Below, piece after piece: positions 22,601 through 32,825 of a DNA stretch of 64,000 bases; the first letter of the stretch is position 1, and every line of letters begins with the position of its first letter. The stretch is from assembly GCA_951812925.1 (NCBI GenBank), contig OX638368.1, positions 122,163,309 through 122,227,308 of the forward strand, in the 5' to 3' direction. Position numbers and translations under genes: made by a program. Under the pieces are notes generated by a model. It was given only the letters and a program-made list of their open reading frames with translations. It had not been told where the DNA came from and did no database searches. This stretch comes from Calliopum simillimum (lineage: Eukaryota; Arthropoda; Insecta; Diptera; Lauxaniidae).

Positions 22601-23613
22601 CATCTGATCCATGTGTGTTTTTCAACACTAATTTATCATTGATTGTCACAATTTATGTGGACGATTTTCTAATTTTTTGGAAGGACAAAATAATCCTAAA
22701 AAAATTAAAAGATGCTTTATGTAAGGATTTTAAAATGAAAGATTTAGGTTTAGCTACATCATGCATTGGTTTGAACATAACTTATGAAAACGATGGTATT
22801 GCGCTGGATCAAAAATCATATATTGTTGAAGTTATCGAACGTTTTGGTATGCATAACGCAAAACCAATTGCTGCACCTAGTGACTTAAATCAGAAATTGT
22901 CAATTACTATGAGTCCATCTACAGGAGAAGACAAACAACAAATGGCTGAAATTCCATATCAGTCATTGGTAGGATGCTTATTGTTTATCGCGCAAGGAAC
23001 CAGGCCTGATATTGCATTCGCTGTCAACGATGTGAGTCGTTTTAATTCAAACTATGGTCAACCACATTGGACCGCTGTAAAAAGAATTTTGCGGTATTTA
23101 AAAGGTACACTGCAGTATAAGTTACGTTTTACTAAATCTAACGTTGACTATTTGGCTGGTTATTGCGATGCTGATTGGGCATCTGACATCGATAAAAGAC
23201 GTTCTTGCACAGGCTATGTGTTTCAACTGAGTAATGGTGCTGTTTCATGGAACAGCAAACGGCAAGAAACTGTTGCCCTCTCCAGTACTGAAGCTGAATA
23301 TATTGCTATTTCCTGGGCTACACGAGAAGCTATTTGGTTGCAGAATTTCGGTCGTGAATTGGATTCCGATATTAGTCAAGCTGTGAAATTAATGGTAGAC
23401 AATCAGAGTGCGATCAAGTTATCTTATTCGGACGGCTACAATCAACGAACAAAACACATTGACGTTAGATATCATCATTTGCGTGAAAGAATTCTAGATG
23501 GCACAATCGAAATATCATATGTTCCAACAGAAGAAAATGCGGCTGACATTTTAACCAAAGCCATCAGTGGACCAAAAACGAAATTGTGTTCGGTAAAAAT
23601 GGGGTTGAATTGA
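19624..23613 (+). CDS. copia-type Gag-Pol polyprotein (1329 aa), intact
   Basis: One uninterrupted frame, the single-ORF layout typical of copia. In order: Gag with a CCHC zinc knuckle (CYTCGKRGHKSYEC, residues 209-222); aspartic protease with DSG at about 274 (WYIDSGVSQHM); integrase with an HHCC zinc-binding region (His about 402, HRKLGHLN, to CIVCKEGK) and catalytic Asp467, Asp530 and Glu566, giving the DD35E spacing; reverse transcriptase (KWVFKIKRDKEG, YVDD at 1011-1014); and RNase H (CDADWASD at about 1181-1188, SSTEAEY, VDNQSA). The order protease-integrase-RT-RNase H is diagnostic of the Ty1/copia group. The product would form virus-like particles, copy its RNA and integrate the cDNA. 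All catalytic residues that I can identify are present, so it may be active; expression is not shown. Confidence 0.97.
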   Translation: MASNDNGWSGVEKLKGSENYHTWQFAIKNLLELNDYGKCIVSGTGAETDVNKLRKAKARIELSVDSSVYVHIETSTSAAETWKRLKDMYEERGLSRRIGLLRKLVTIRFECSDSMNDYINQMLETANKLAGIGFPVADEWLGSILLAGLPDCFAPMIMGIESSGIPITADAIKSKLLDSGYGSSLNNQNAFFSKNNKNGKRGEINKIKCYTCGKRGHKSYECRNKKNSENSVNSLKPQSNAKSTNSKSAFVATAQLTSAAYFTSKCQENVWYIDSGVSQHMSPFENLFNYLESSSITQITSASSSNIEVKGVGEISVYINETEVDFKNVLCVPGLSANLLSVAQMVKNGNEVVFGNNNCRIYNHRKELITEIKSENGMYRLEVKQAKCLAAMTNANSGLKWHRKLGHLNFADMCKMKNGLVNGIDFTERNEIEIKNCIVCKEGKQTRKPFPKSTTRAENILDLIHSDLNGPMENRSIGGAKYILTFIDDHSRKIFVYFLKEKSEVFDRFIEFKAMAENETGRKIKALRSDNGTEYINSKFQQFFKKHGIKHQTSTVYTPEQNGVAERANRKLVEKAKCMLFDANLDVSYWAEAVNTAAYILNRSSNHTLVTATPEEVWSGKKVNVSHLQIFGSSVMVHIPKQKRRKWDKKSKKMIFVGFTEGVKGFRCIDPDTKLIQTSRNVFFLEESGADKNVIWEDESNEATDPIDAELLDEVGEIDNISLNNDLSSSTPVKSLIQDPLSFNSNDTIVVQRTVEENNSVDSIYTDASDETYVPVNEVNTPEQQVRRSDRTPKQVNFDQRDFVTYGACGFMAQVNKEPTTYIEAVNHEDSQQWKSAMRDEINSLVENNTWQLVDLPENRKSIKSKWVFKIKRDKEGDVARYKARLVAKGCSQVYGIDYEEVYSPVVRYSSVRFIIALAVKKGLNVDQMDAITAFLQGDLTEDIYMTQPDGYEDGSRKVCKLNKAIYGLKQSGRVWNEKLTNILKSYGLNKSSSDPCVFFNTNLSLIVTIYVDDFLIFWKDKIILKKLKDALCKDFKMKDLGLATSCIGLNITYENDGIALDQKSYIVEVIERFGMHNAKPIAAPSDLNQKLSITMSPSTGEDKQQMAEIPYQSLVGCLLFIAQGTRPDIAFAVNDVSRFNSNYGQPHWTAVKRILRYLKGTLQYKLRFTKSNVDYLAGYCDADWASDIDKRRSCTGYVFQLSNGAVSWNSKRQETVALSSTEAEYIAISWATREAIWLQNFGRELDSDISQAVKLMVDNQSAIKLSYSDGYNQRTKHIDVRYHHLRERILDGTIEISYVPTEENAADILTKAISGPKTKLCSVKMGLN

Positions 23614-23754
23614 AGCAATAAAAATTAAATTAAATTTAGTTTACTTTTATACAATAAAATGAAAATTAATTTTTTGAAATTGAATTAAATTAATTTAATG
23701 CTAAAATTTTGAATTCCATTAATTAAAAATTTAAATTGAATTGAATATTTTATT

Positions 23755-23763
23755 GAGTGGGGG
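23755..23763 (+). promoter_or_regulatory. Polypurine tract
   Basis: GAGTGGGGG sits immediately before the 3' LTR, the expected position for the plus-strand primer of reverse transcription. Confidence 0.8.
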
Positions 23764-23932
23764 TGTTATAAATTTAATATCTAAATATTGCCCTCACTGA
23801 TGTACTATATATTATATGGCAACACTAATGTAATGTACAATTATAAGCTGTCAATAAATATGTGATTCTCTTGTCTTATAACCACAATATCAAACGGACG
23901 TGTTTGTTTAATTTCCAGCTTAATTTATTACA
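23764..23932 (+). repeat. 3' LTR of copia-type element
   Basis: Starts TGTTATAAATTT, ends TTTATTACA, 169 bp, same as the 5' LTR. Followed by ATATC, the target duplication. Confidence 0.97.
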
Positions 23933-23937
23933 ATATC

Positions 23938-24335
23938 CTTGACTATTTTTTTTTGTGTGTGTGAGTGTTTACAAATATTTTACATTTTTCTGTCAATTTT
24001 GAGATAGACCAATAGATTGCCTTGCTGATTTTTTACTTTGATGATGCCACCAAAACGTCACTTGAGTGGTTGTGGCACAGTGGTGGTAAAAATAAAACAT
24101 GCAATACTACTTGTTGCACTGTTGTGCATTTGGCTGCAAAACAGTCGGTGTTGCCTTTGACAAAAAGTGCCGAAAAAATATGTAACTGTAAAGCAACAGC
24201 TGTGAAATTTTTACTGAAAAAAGAACCAGTTGCTTTTCTTAATGTTTACTGCAAAACGAAAGACTTAAGCGAGCAACTTTTGTTGCAAAATTCATCATTA
24301 CAGTATTCTTAAGCGCAATTACTTTACAATTTGAG
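23938..24335. other. Intronic, no gene accepted
   Basis: Sequence between the copia element and the foldback. A 96-codon frame (24022-24312) has no domain or splice context. A copy of the dispersed AAGACTTAAG motif lies near 24253-24280. Confidence 0.4.
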
Positions 24336-24496
24336 CTTTAGACTAGAGCTGTCTGTTTCTGTACGAACGTTCGTACTCACGTGATCACGTGAGTACGAAC
24401 TTCGTACTTTAAAGGTACGAAATCACGTACCTCCAATTCACGTGAATTTGAGGTTCGCACAGGTACGTGAATTTGGTAAAGTTCGTACTTTTGATA

Positions 24497-24602
24497 CGAA
24501 CTTCGTACCTCGTACCTCGTACTTTTCGTACCTCGTACTTCGTACTTTTCGTACCTCGTACTTCGTACTTTTCGTACCTCGTACTTCGTACTTTTCGTAC
24601 CC
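24497..24602 (+). repeat. GTAC-rich subterminal tandem repeat, left arm
   Basis: A unit of about 23 bp (CGTACCTCGTACTTCGTACT plus TTT) repeats about four times. The mirror-image array is at 27218-27305 in the right arm. Clustered subterminal repeats are common transposase-binding zones; that role is inferred. Confidence 0.85.
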
Positions 24603-24609
24603 CATTTGA

Positions 24610-25887
24610 GATAGTTCGGATATGCCACGCCCACTATTTAACGATTGATCGAAAAAAAATTTAACACGTTATATCTCGAAAACTATGGACGCTATTTACA
24701 TGAAATTTGGTAGGTAGGTGCTCCACATAATTAGCATCCGCTGAATAAAAAGTGGGCGTGATCGGACAATGCCACGCCTACTTTTTAACGCTTCAAAGAA
24801 TCGGCACTTTAAAACGCTATATCTCCCAAAATATAGAAGCTATTTCGATGAAATTTGATGGGTAGGTGCTCCACATAATTACGATCCGCTGACTAAAAAG
24901 TGGGCGTGATCGGACAATGCCACGCCTACTTTTTAACGATTCAAAGAATCGGCACTTTAAAACGCTATATCTCCCAAAATATAGAAGCTATTTCGATGAA
25001 ATTTGATAGGTATGTGCTCCACATAATTACGATCCGCTGACTAAAAAGTGGGCGTGATCGGACAATGCCACGCCTACTTTTTAACGCTTCAAAGAATCGG
25101 CACTTTAAAACGCTATATCTCCTAAAACATACGAGCTATTTCGATGAAATTTGGTAGGTAGGTGCACCACATAATTATCATCCGCTGACCAAAAAGTGGG
25201 CGTGATCGGACAATGCCACGCCTACTTTTTAACGCTTCAAAGAATCGGCACTTTAAAACGCTATATCTCCCAAAATATACGAGCTATTTCGATGAAATTT
25301 GATAGGTAGGTGCACCACATAATTATCATCCGCTGACCAAAAAGTGGGCGTGATCGGACAATGCCACGCCTACTTTTTAACGATTCAAAGAATCGGCACT
25401 TTAAAACGCTATATCTCCCAAAATATAGAAGCTATTTCGATGAAATTTAATAGGTAGGGTGCTCCACATAATTACGATCCGCTGAATAAAAAGTGGGCGT
25501 GATCGGACAATGCCACGCCTACTTTTTAACGCTTCAAAGAATCGGCACTTTAAAACGCTATATCTCCCAAAATATAGAAGCTATTTCGATGAAATTTGAT
25601 GGGTAGGTGCTCCACATAATTACGATCCGCTGACTAAAAAGTGGGCGTGATCGGACAATGCCACGCCTACTTTTTAACGATTCAAAGAATCGGCACTTTA
25701 AAACGCTATATCTCCCAAAATATAGAAGCTATTTCGATGAAATTTGATAGGTATGTGCTCCACATAATTATGATCCGCTGACTAAAAAGTGGGCGTGATC
25801 GGACAATGCCACGCCTACTTTTTAACGATTCAAAGAATCGGCACTTTAAAACGCTATATCTCCCAAAATATAGAAGCTATTTCGATG
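24610..25887 (+). repeat. 148-bp tandem array, left arm of foldback
   Basis: The phrase AGTGGGCGTGATCGG recurs at 24751, 24899, 25047, 25195 and 25343 with exactly 148-bp spacing, and continues to the gap. Each unit has AATGCCACGCCTACTTTTTA, CGCTATATCTCCCAAAATAT and ATTTCGATGAAATTTGAT. Units differ at few sites, and variants (CTCCACATAATTACGATCC against CACCACATAATTATCATCC) are grouped, as expected from unequal exchange. Confidence 0.95.
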
Positions 25888-26087
25888 NNNNNNNNNNNNN
25901 NNNNNNNNNNNNNNNNNNNNNNNNNNNNNNNNNNNNNNNNNNNNNNNNNNNNNNNNNNNNNNNNNNNNNNNNNNNNNNNNNNNNNNNNNNNNNNNNNNNN
26001 NNNNNNNNNNNNNNNNNNNNNNNNNNNNNNNNNNNNNNNNNNNNNNNNNNNNNNNNNNNNNNNNNNNNNNNNNNNNNNNNNNNNNNN
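25888..26087. other. Assembly gap (200 N)
   Basis: Exactly 200 unknown bases at the point where the 148-bp array changes orientation. The true size is probably unknown: the centre of a long palindrome of near-identical repeats is difficult to assemble. Confidence 0.98.
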
Positions 26088-27205
26088 AAAAAGCTCTTAT
26101 ATTTTGGGAGATATAGCGTTTTAAAGTGCCGATTCTTTGAAGCGTTAAAAAGTAGGCGTGGCATTGTCCGATCACGCCCACTTTTTGGTCAGCGGATGAT
26201 AGTTATGTGGTGCACCTACCTACCAAATTTCGTCGAAATAGCTCGTATATTTTGGGAGATATAGCGTTTTAAAGTGCGGATTCTTTGAAGCGTTAAAAAG
26301 TAGGCGTGGCATTGTCCGATCACGCCCACTTTTTGGTCAGCGGATGATAGTTATGTGGTGCACCTACCTACCAAATTTCAATGAAATAGCTCGTATATTT
26401 TGGGAGATATAGCGTTTTAAAGTGCCGATTCTTTGAAGCGTTAAAAAGTAGGCGTGGCATTGTCCGATCACGCCCACTTTTTGGTCAGCGGATGATAGTT
26501 ATGTGGTGCACCTACCTACCAAATTTCATCGAAATAGCTCGTATATTTTAGGAGATATAGCGTTTTAAAGTGCCGATTCTTTGAAGCGTTAAAAAGTAGG
26601 CGTGGCATTGTCCGATCACGCCCACTTTTTGGTCAGCGGATGATAATTATGTGGAGCACCTACCTACCAAATTTCATCGAAATAGCTTCTATATTTAAGG
26701 AGATATAGCGTTTTAAAGTGCCGATTCTTTGAATCGTTAAAAAGTAGGCGTGGCATTGTCCGATCACGCCCACTTTTTGGTCAGCGGATGATAATTATGT
26801 GGTGCATCTACCTATCAAATTTCATCGAAATAGCTCGTATATTTTGGGAGATATAGCGTTTTAAAGTGCCGATTCTTTGAACCGTTAAAAAGTAGGCGTG
26901 GCATTGTCCGATCACGCCCACTTTTTGGTCAGTGGATGTTAATTATGTGGAGCACCTACCTATCAAATTTCATCGAAATAGCTTCTATATTTTAGGAGAT
27001 ATAGCGTTTTAAAGTGCCGATTCTTTGAATCGTTAAAAAGTAGGCGTGGCATTGTCCGATCACGCCCACTTTTTAGTCAGCGGATGCTAATTATGTGGAG
27101 CACCTACCTACCAAATTTCATGTAAATAGCGTCCATAGTTTTCGAGATATAACGTGTTAAATTTTTTTTCGATCAATCGTTAAATAGTGGGCGTGGCATA
27201 TCCGT
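26088..27205 (-). repeat. 148-bp tandem array, right arm of foldback
   Basis: Same 148-bp unit in reverse orientation (TAGGCGTGGCATTGTCCGAT, CACGCCCACTTTTTGGTCAG), again repeated at about 148-bp steps and ending with a diverged terminal unit near 27100-27200 that matches the outermost unit of the left arm (24610-24750). Confidence 0.95.
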
Positions 27206-27217
27206 ACTATCTCAAAT

Positions 27218-27305
27218 AAGGTACGAAAAGTACGAAGTACGAGGTACGAAAAGTACGAAGCACGAGGTACGAAAAGTACGAAGTACGAGGTACGAAAAGT
27301 ACGAG
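27218..27305 (-). repeat. GTAC-rich subterminal tandem repeat, right arm
   Basis: GGTACGAAAAGTACGAAGTA-type units repeat about four times and mirror the left array. One unit has the variant AAGCACGAGG. Confidence 0.85.
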
Positions 27306-27467
27306 GTACGAAGTTCGTATCAAAGGTACGAACTTTACCAAATTCACGTACCTTTGCGAACCTCAAATTCACGTGATTTGGGGGTACGTGATTTCGTACC
27401 CCTGTTCGTGAATTCACGTGATCACGTGTAGTACGAATTCACGTGATCCGACAGCTCTACTTTAGAC

Positions 27468-28577
27468 ATAAGAAACTTACAGCAACAAGTTTTCAAGCAA
27501 AATAAACACGAGACTTAAGCAACAAACTTCGCAAATAACAACAAAAAATCAACCGCAAATATCAAGTGGAGTCTCTTCAAAATTTCACAGCTACATAATA
27601 AAATTTTCTTTTGCTCTGCTGGTCATTGGACTCATAAGCAAGAATTTCAATTAAAATTCTCACACTCTGTGTGTACGTGTGTGTGTGTGTGTGCCCGCTT
27701 GTCTGTGTGATGCAAACCAAATCAGTCTGAGAAAAGCGCAGTCAGTGCGCGCTCACAATAAGCGTGACCAATTTAAAACCGATACCTAACAAGCAGTTAA
27801 ACACCACATAACTGCCAAACAGCTAGTCAACCAGGCAGTCAGCCAGCCATCCAGCATCAGTAGTTTTGTCTTATGTTGCGCTTCAATGGAGTTAAACAAA
27901 ACCCGCTCAAGTTAACAGCAGCTAGCACCGCTGCTGCTACAACAGCAAAAACAGCAGCCGCTTTCAATCCAGTGGAGTATTCAAGTCAAATCAAATTTAT
28001 TTTGCTGTGCAGTGTACTGTTGTTGGGACATTCAATGTTTTGAGAAATGTTTTCAGCAATCATCCACGGTATATCACTGTCATCTCTGCATATCTCTAGT
28101 TTTAATATCACTTTGAGAGTTACAACAAAACAGTGAAGCCAGTCAGCCAGCAAGCAGCATGTCAAAAGAAAGAACGAACAGTAAAGAAAAAAAAAAAAAA
28201 GAATCAAGACGGGCTACCGCAACTTGGGGGCTAAGAAGAGAAATGACCGTCAACCTTTTTGTCGACACTAATTTTTTTCGCTTTTTTTAATCTGCATTGC
28301 ATACCAGAGTTGTTGCTGGCGCGCAGATAAATGCTGTCGGTGTCACTGTTACTGTCATTGTACATGGTAACACTTAACACAAGGTGTTTAGAGTTGCCAT
28401 GTATATACTTTCAGAAAGACAAACTTTGTGAATAAGCGATTTAGTTAACTTTTGCTGTAAAATAAATAAAGCAAACTAAAATATCTCACTGCAGTGGTGA
28501 AAAAATTATCATTTTAACATAATCCTTGCAAAAGTTATAGCTATTTCAAAATTTGTTCATCTTTTTTATAAATTTAA
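27468..28577. other. Intronic, no gene seen
   Basis: Contains a short GT microsatellite (about 27670-27692), CAGCCAGC-type runs near 27838-27855 and 28138-28155, and a copy of the dispersed AGACTTAAGC motif at 27511. No coding signal. Confidence 0.4.
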
Positions 28578-29432
28578 GGTGTATTGCATAAGGTTACATA
28601 GCTTCTGGGAGGTCATAGAGGAGGCCTAGACTAACAAAAATTTTGCACTAGGGGGAGTTCTGAAATGTACCCCTTAGGAGTTTTAAGGTTAAAACAGATT
28701 TTCTGACTAGTTTTAGAAAAAAAAATTTCTTGGGTCACCCTAGCGTTTTAGAGAAAACATTTTTATGGGCTTACAAGAATTTCGCAAAGTTCTGGAACTT
28801 TAAAGTTAATGCTTAAAGTTATTTTTTCCTATTTTTTTACTTTGGCGGCCATTTTAGTATGAAAAAAATCTTATTGATATATCCCTTTAAAATTTTTTTT
28901 TGAAATTCTCGTTAAATTTCCTCTAATTTGGTACTACATTTGTTATGCCAATTTTTTAATTTGAGGTCGGAAAAAAATACTTTTCAATGTAACTCACGCT
29001 GCGCTGCATAAGCGCGCTATACTCGCTGCCCTTTATCTAGTGGAGCCTTCAAACGGATTGTTCTTGAAAAGTATTTTTTTCTGACCCCAACCTAACAACT
29101 TGGTGAGACAAGTGTGCTATCAAATTAAAGAAAATTAAACGAAAATTTCAAAAAAATTATAAAAGGCTATGTTAATTGGATCATTTTCATACTAAAATGG
29201 CAGCCAAAATCAAAAAATAGAAAAAAAAATTAAAATATCAAACTTTGCCTTATATTTTCTCTTGAACGTTAAGGTGATCCAAGAAATTTTTTTTTGTAAA
29301 ACAGGTCAGAAAATCAGTTTTAACCCTATAACTGTTCAGGGGTATATTTTTGACCCCCCCAGGTGCAATTTTTTGTTAGGTAGGCCTCCAATATCACCTA
29401 CCAGAAGCTTCGTAACCTTATGCGATACACCC
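28578..29432. mobile_element. Palindromic element, GGTGTATTGCATAAGG family (about 855 bp)
   Basis: GGTGTATTGCATAAGGTTAC at 28578 pairs with GTAACCTTATGCGATACACC ending at 29432. The match continues inwards for some 250 bp (AGGCCTAGACTAACAAAAA against a copy near 29375-29392). The central part has its own hairpin (GAAAAGTATTTTTTTCTGAC near 29066 against a copy near 28968). Right-half sequence recurs at 48790-49214. Non-coding. Confidence 0.8.
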
Positions 29433-30172
29433 TGTATACCACATGTCGTATGGGTAACTTTAATTGAATAGAAATGTCACTAATGAAATTAATGTTACTC
29501 ATACAACGTATGGGGTAATGATCTAGGAAATTTTTAAGTGTCAATAACTTTTGCGAATACGATAATTTTAAAATTTTTTCACCACTTTAAACATAAAATC
29601 ATATCCTACTATTATTTAAAAATAATTTGCATGATAAAACAAAACTGCCCGAAAAATACCGGGGCTGAAAACCATCTCTTCAAAAGATCATAGCTCGGAA
29701 ATTAAGCGTCCTATTGAAAAAGTTTGGGGCTATATTTTGATAAAGAAGAGTATAACTATTCGATGCCATTAAAAAAAGAAAATTTTCCCTTTTCCTAATA
29801 GTTTTTTCTAACTTTAAGCAAGGATATCTTGAAATCCTGCAAGTGCATTGACAATTCTGAAGAAGCAGTCCAATTAAGCGTCAAAAATTTTACAAGACTG
29901 CATACAAAAAGTATGGTTTTCATACAACTTTATCTGTTTTGAACTGGCACCCAACGTGGGGCGTAAACAAAATTTTTTAATTTATTGTTGAAAACCCTTA
30001 TTTTTCAAATAAATAAGTAGAAAACTAAGCAATTTCTCCGTCGCTGAGAAAATTATAAAACATATGTGTGCACTCTCCGCATATCTGGAAACTATATCTC
30101 AGAAAAAACTTGGGTAATCGATATTGGTTCAACTGTAATTAACAATATAGTGATGCCGTGGAAATCTTTTTT

Positions 30173-30424
30173 CACACAGTAAAAATTTAAGTTTAATTTT
30201 AAAACCAAAAAGTATTTATATAGAACAATGCCAAAAAAAAAGTTTTAATTTTAAACTATTTTGGAATAAATTTCAAACTTTTTTGGAAAAAAATCGGACT
30301 ACATTTAGTATTGATTTTAAACTTCTTTGGTATTAAATTCCGATTTTTTTCCAAAAAAGTTTGAAATTTATTCCAAAAAAGTATGAAATTTAGTAAGAAA
30401 AGTAAACTATAATTTTTTAGTGTG
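30173..30424. mobile_element. TIR repeat, CACACTAAAAAATTA family, copy 1
   Basis: Ends CACACAGTAAAAATTTAAG and its inverted counterpart at 30405-30424. The interior is built of TTTGAAATTTATTCCAAAAA phrases on both strands. A second copy is at 39089-39298. Confidence 0.65.
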
Positions 30425-30450
30425 CAGTAGTAGAAAAAAGCAAGTCATCT

Positions 30451-30625
30451 TACGATAAAAGTGTACAAGGCATAAAGTGCTTAAAATTGTCCAAAAAATA
30501 CGAGTGAATATTTGGAAAATTTTCTTAGGCATTTTATAATTTTCCAAAAAAGGTCCAAAAAAGGTCCAAAAATTCTGAAAAGTGTCAGAAGTATTCTGTG
30601 GACGATTTTGAGCATTTTATTGAAG
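30451..30625. mobile_element. Foldback repeat, GTGTACAAGGCATAAAGTGC family, copy 1
   Basis: GTGTACAAGGCATAAAGTGC near 30463 begins a repeat whose end near 30600-30620 (GGACGATTTTGAGCATTTTA) is a weak inverse of its start. Related copies at 57497-57760 and 60957-61145 make the family clear. Confidence 0.55.
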
Positions 30626-32820
30626 TTAGTTTCAAACCAACTTATATTTTGTGAAACGTCCGTATATTAAATATAAATATTCTGGACTAAGCTTATGTTT
30701 TATTGGAAATTTATGTTTGTTAAACCGATGGGGGCTTGTCCATAAACCTCGCGACGATCTGAGGAGGTAAGGTGTTCTGCGCAAGCGCCACGCTTGCTAT
30801 ATTTATTTGTATTTTCTCCACTCCACCGTCACATATTAGGGAGTGAGGGAAATTTTTGATGATTTTTGCGTTTCGAGGTTTCTAAAAAAAGTTTCACACG
30901 AATGAAACGTTCGACATATAGAATTTGCGCATATTCACTGCAATTTTCGAAAAAAAAAAACAAAATAAACATTCAAAAAGAAAACTTTTCTCTCTTCCCT
31001 CTTCTCCTCAAATATATTTTTATGCTACAAATTGTTGGCAACCCTATGCGTTTAAGCCAAAGTGTGCCGCTGTGTGTGTGTTCCTTTGCGCTGGCTATGT
31101 TGTTAACTTCTTTTTTCATTATTATTGGTTTTTTCTGCTCTTTCTTTCAACTTGTGTCTTCTACTGTTGTGTTTTGTAATAATTTATCAGTTAGTCCCAA
31201 AGATAAAAGATCATTTAAACAGCACTTTAATGGTTTATTAATTTATGACCCTTCAAGATTTCTTGCCTTAAGTTGTTGTTGTTGTGGTCGCTTTTGGTCA
31301 AAGTTGTATGTACGCATGCGCTGCTGTGAGTTCACACTACACGCAAGTAGATGAGATGCCATACCCCAAAAAAATAGTCGTCGCATGAAGAGACTCGTTT
31401 AGATCGCCGCTGGCTATCAACATTCATCGAACGCTCGCTCGCTCGATTCTTGTCTACTAGAAGAGTAGCTGTTTTGGGCCAACATGGCTAACTCATGTTT
31501 TTCGTTGTTTTTTTTTTGTTAATTTAAGCCGATTTGTAGCTTTTCTTTGTGTTGGCTTTTTTTTCGTGCTTCCCTTGTCTCTTTTGAAGTTTCTTTTATT
31601 GCTGCTGTTTACAGAAATAAAATTAAAATTAAATGGTTTAAAATATCAATGAAATGCATTTCACTTCTTTGGAATTTTTTTTTTCGATTTTTTTTTTAAT
31701 GTTTTGGCGGCTTTGTTTTCATTACTGTTAAATTGATGTTGTTAATGCTCTTATTATGGTAAAGCGCACAGTTTGTGGTCGATCGAGCGTTGATTCTCAA
31801 TTTTCAAATTTTTTTTTTCTACAAGATGATTTTGTGGTCTTTTTACAAGTAGGCGCCCAAGTATGTATATCTGTATATAAATTGATTTTTTTTTTCTTTG
31901 TTTCTCTTTCGTTCATTATAATCTTGCTTTCATTATCTCTTTTAATTTTATTTAGTTTTTTTTTTTTTACTTTTAACAGCAGGTTTTTCATATTAAAAAC
32001 GGTGAGAAAATTTTTATTTTATATTTTTGTATTGGAATGCTCTTTTAAATGCATTATTGTTGCTGTTTTTGTTGTTGTTGTGTTGAGCAAGCTTCATAAA
32101 AAATATGTTTTATTATTGAAATTTGTTTTCTTAAGTAGCCATCAGCCAACACTTTAGCATTTTATGGCCTACCAAAGTCAAAATTTATAGTTTATTTACT
32201 AACATGTCACATATACATACATACATGAGCATAAATATTTAATAGTTTAAAAATTTGAGTGTGTATACGTGCGGCTTATTTTGATGTCGTATTTGCAATT
32301 CAAATGACAAATTTTGTGATTGATTGATTTCGATTATCGCAGTGATAGATAATTAAGCTTGAAATTTGTTTGAAATTTGTTTGAAATTTTTTTGGCGTTA
32401 AATTGAATTGAACAAAAGAGTTAAGACACGAACTTGCGTGACGACTTTTGTTTGAAATCAAGCGAACTGATGTTCAGCAAGAGGAACTTTTTGATTTTAA
32501 CACTCTTTTTGTATTTTAATTCCTTTAAATGGAAATTTCGGTGTTTTTATATCGAATGATGATAAAATTTAAAATATTCTAGATCATTACAGAACTTTGA
32601 GAAGTCTAGGGGCTTTGACAAAATGAATCCTTTTAATTTCAACTCGTTTTTCATATTTTGGGACAACTCCCTAAAAGGTGCGAAACTTTAAACTTCGATA
32701 TAAAGGTCAATGTGTTTTTATATTCAAAATAATATTTGGTCTAGAAGTAAGTTTCCAGCGTTTTACAAAAGAAGCGCCACTATTAGATTTCTACCATTTC
32801 TATGTATCATTGACGCATGT
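30626..32820. other. Intronic, no gene accepted
   Basis: T-rich intronic sequence. Frames at 30866-31354 (162 codons) and 31756-32157 (133 codons) are poly-Phe/Val-rich readings of T-rich DNA, without start context or domain. A diverged copy of the AAAAGACTTAAG motif is at 32412-32440. Confidence 0.4.
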
Positions 32821-32825
32821 TTTTT

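Larger units (their letters stand above)
19130..23932 (+). mobile_element. Complete copia-type LTR retrotransposon
   Basis: Two 169-bp LTRs, which I read as identical, enclose a primer-binding site, one open Gag-Pol frame and a polypurine tract. The 5-bp target duplication ATATC flanks it (19125-19129 and 23933-23937). Identical LTRs and an unbroken frame mean the insertion is recent. It lies opposite in orientation to hh within intron 2. Confidence 0.97.
24344..27459. mobile_element. Large hAT-like foldback element with 8-bp target duplication
   Basis: Ends TAGAGCTGTC (24344) and GACAGCTCTA (to 27459) are exact inverted repeats flanked by the 8-bp duplication CTTTAGAC (24336-24343 and 27460-27467), a size typical of hAT elements. 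From each end inwards come E-box-rich palindromes (CACGTGATCACGTG), a short GTAC-rich tandem repeat, then 148-bp tandem units running in opposite orientation in the two arms. The centre is a 200-N gap (25888-26087). No transposase is visible. Structure recalls Drosophila Foldback-type elements, but the termini and 8-bp duplication fit hAT. Confidence 0.9.

Noticed and set aside
24022..24312. 96-codon open frame between copia and the foldback
   Set aside because: No recognised domain, no splice signals and intronic position; also overlaps one of the dispersed AAGACTTAAG motifs.
24610..27205. CRISPR-like array from regular 148-bp repeats
   Set aside because: Units are contiguous tandem repeats without unique spacers, in opposite orientation in two arms, in an animal genome.
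1128..29965. GCGCCCAACGTGGGG-type strings at 1128-1142 (minus) and GGCACCCAACGTGGGG at about 29946-29961 (plus), like tRNA-Lys primer-binding sites of gypsy-type elements
   Set aside because: No LTR, polypurine tract or coding sequence beside either; too short to call an element, though both may be traces of one.
30866..31354. 162-codon open frame rich in Phe, Ser and Cys
   Set aside because: Arises from T-rich intron sequence; hydrophobic look is due to TTT and TTG codons, with no topology or homology I can name.
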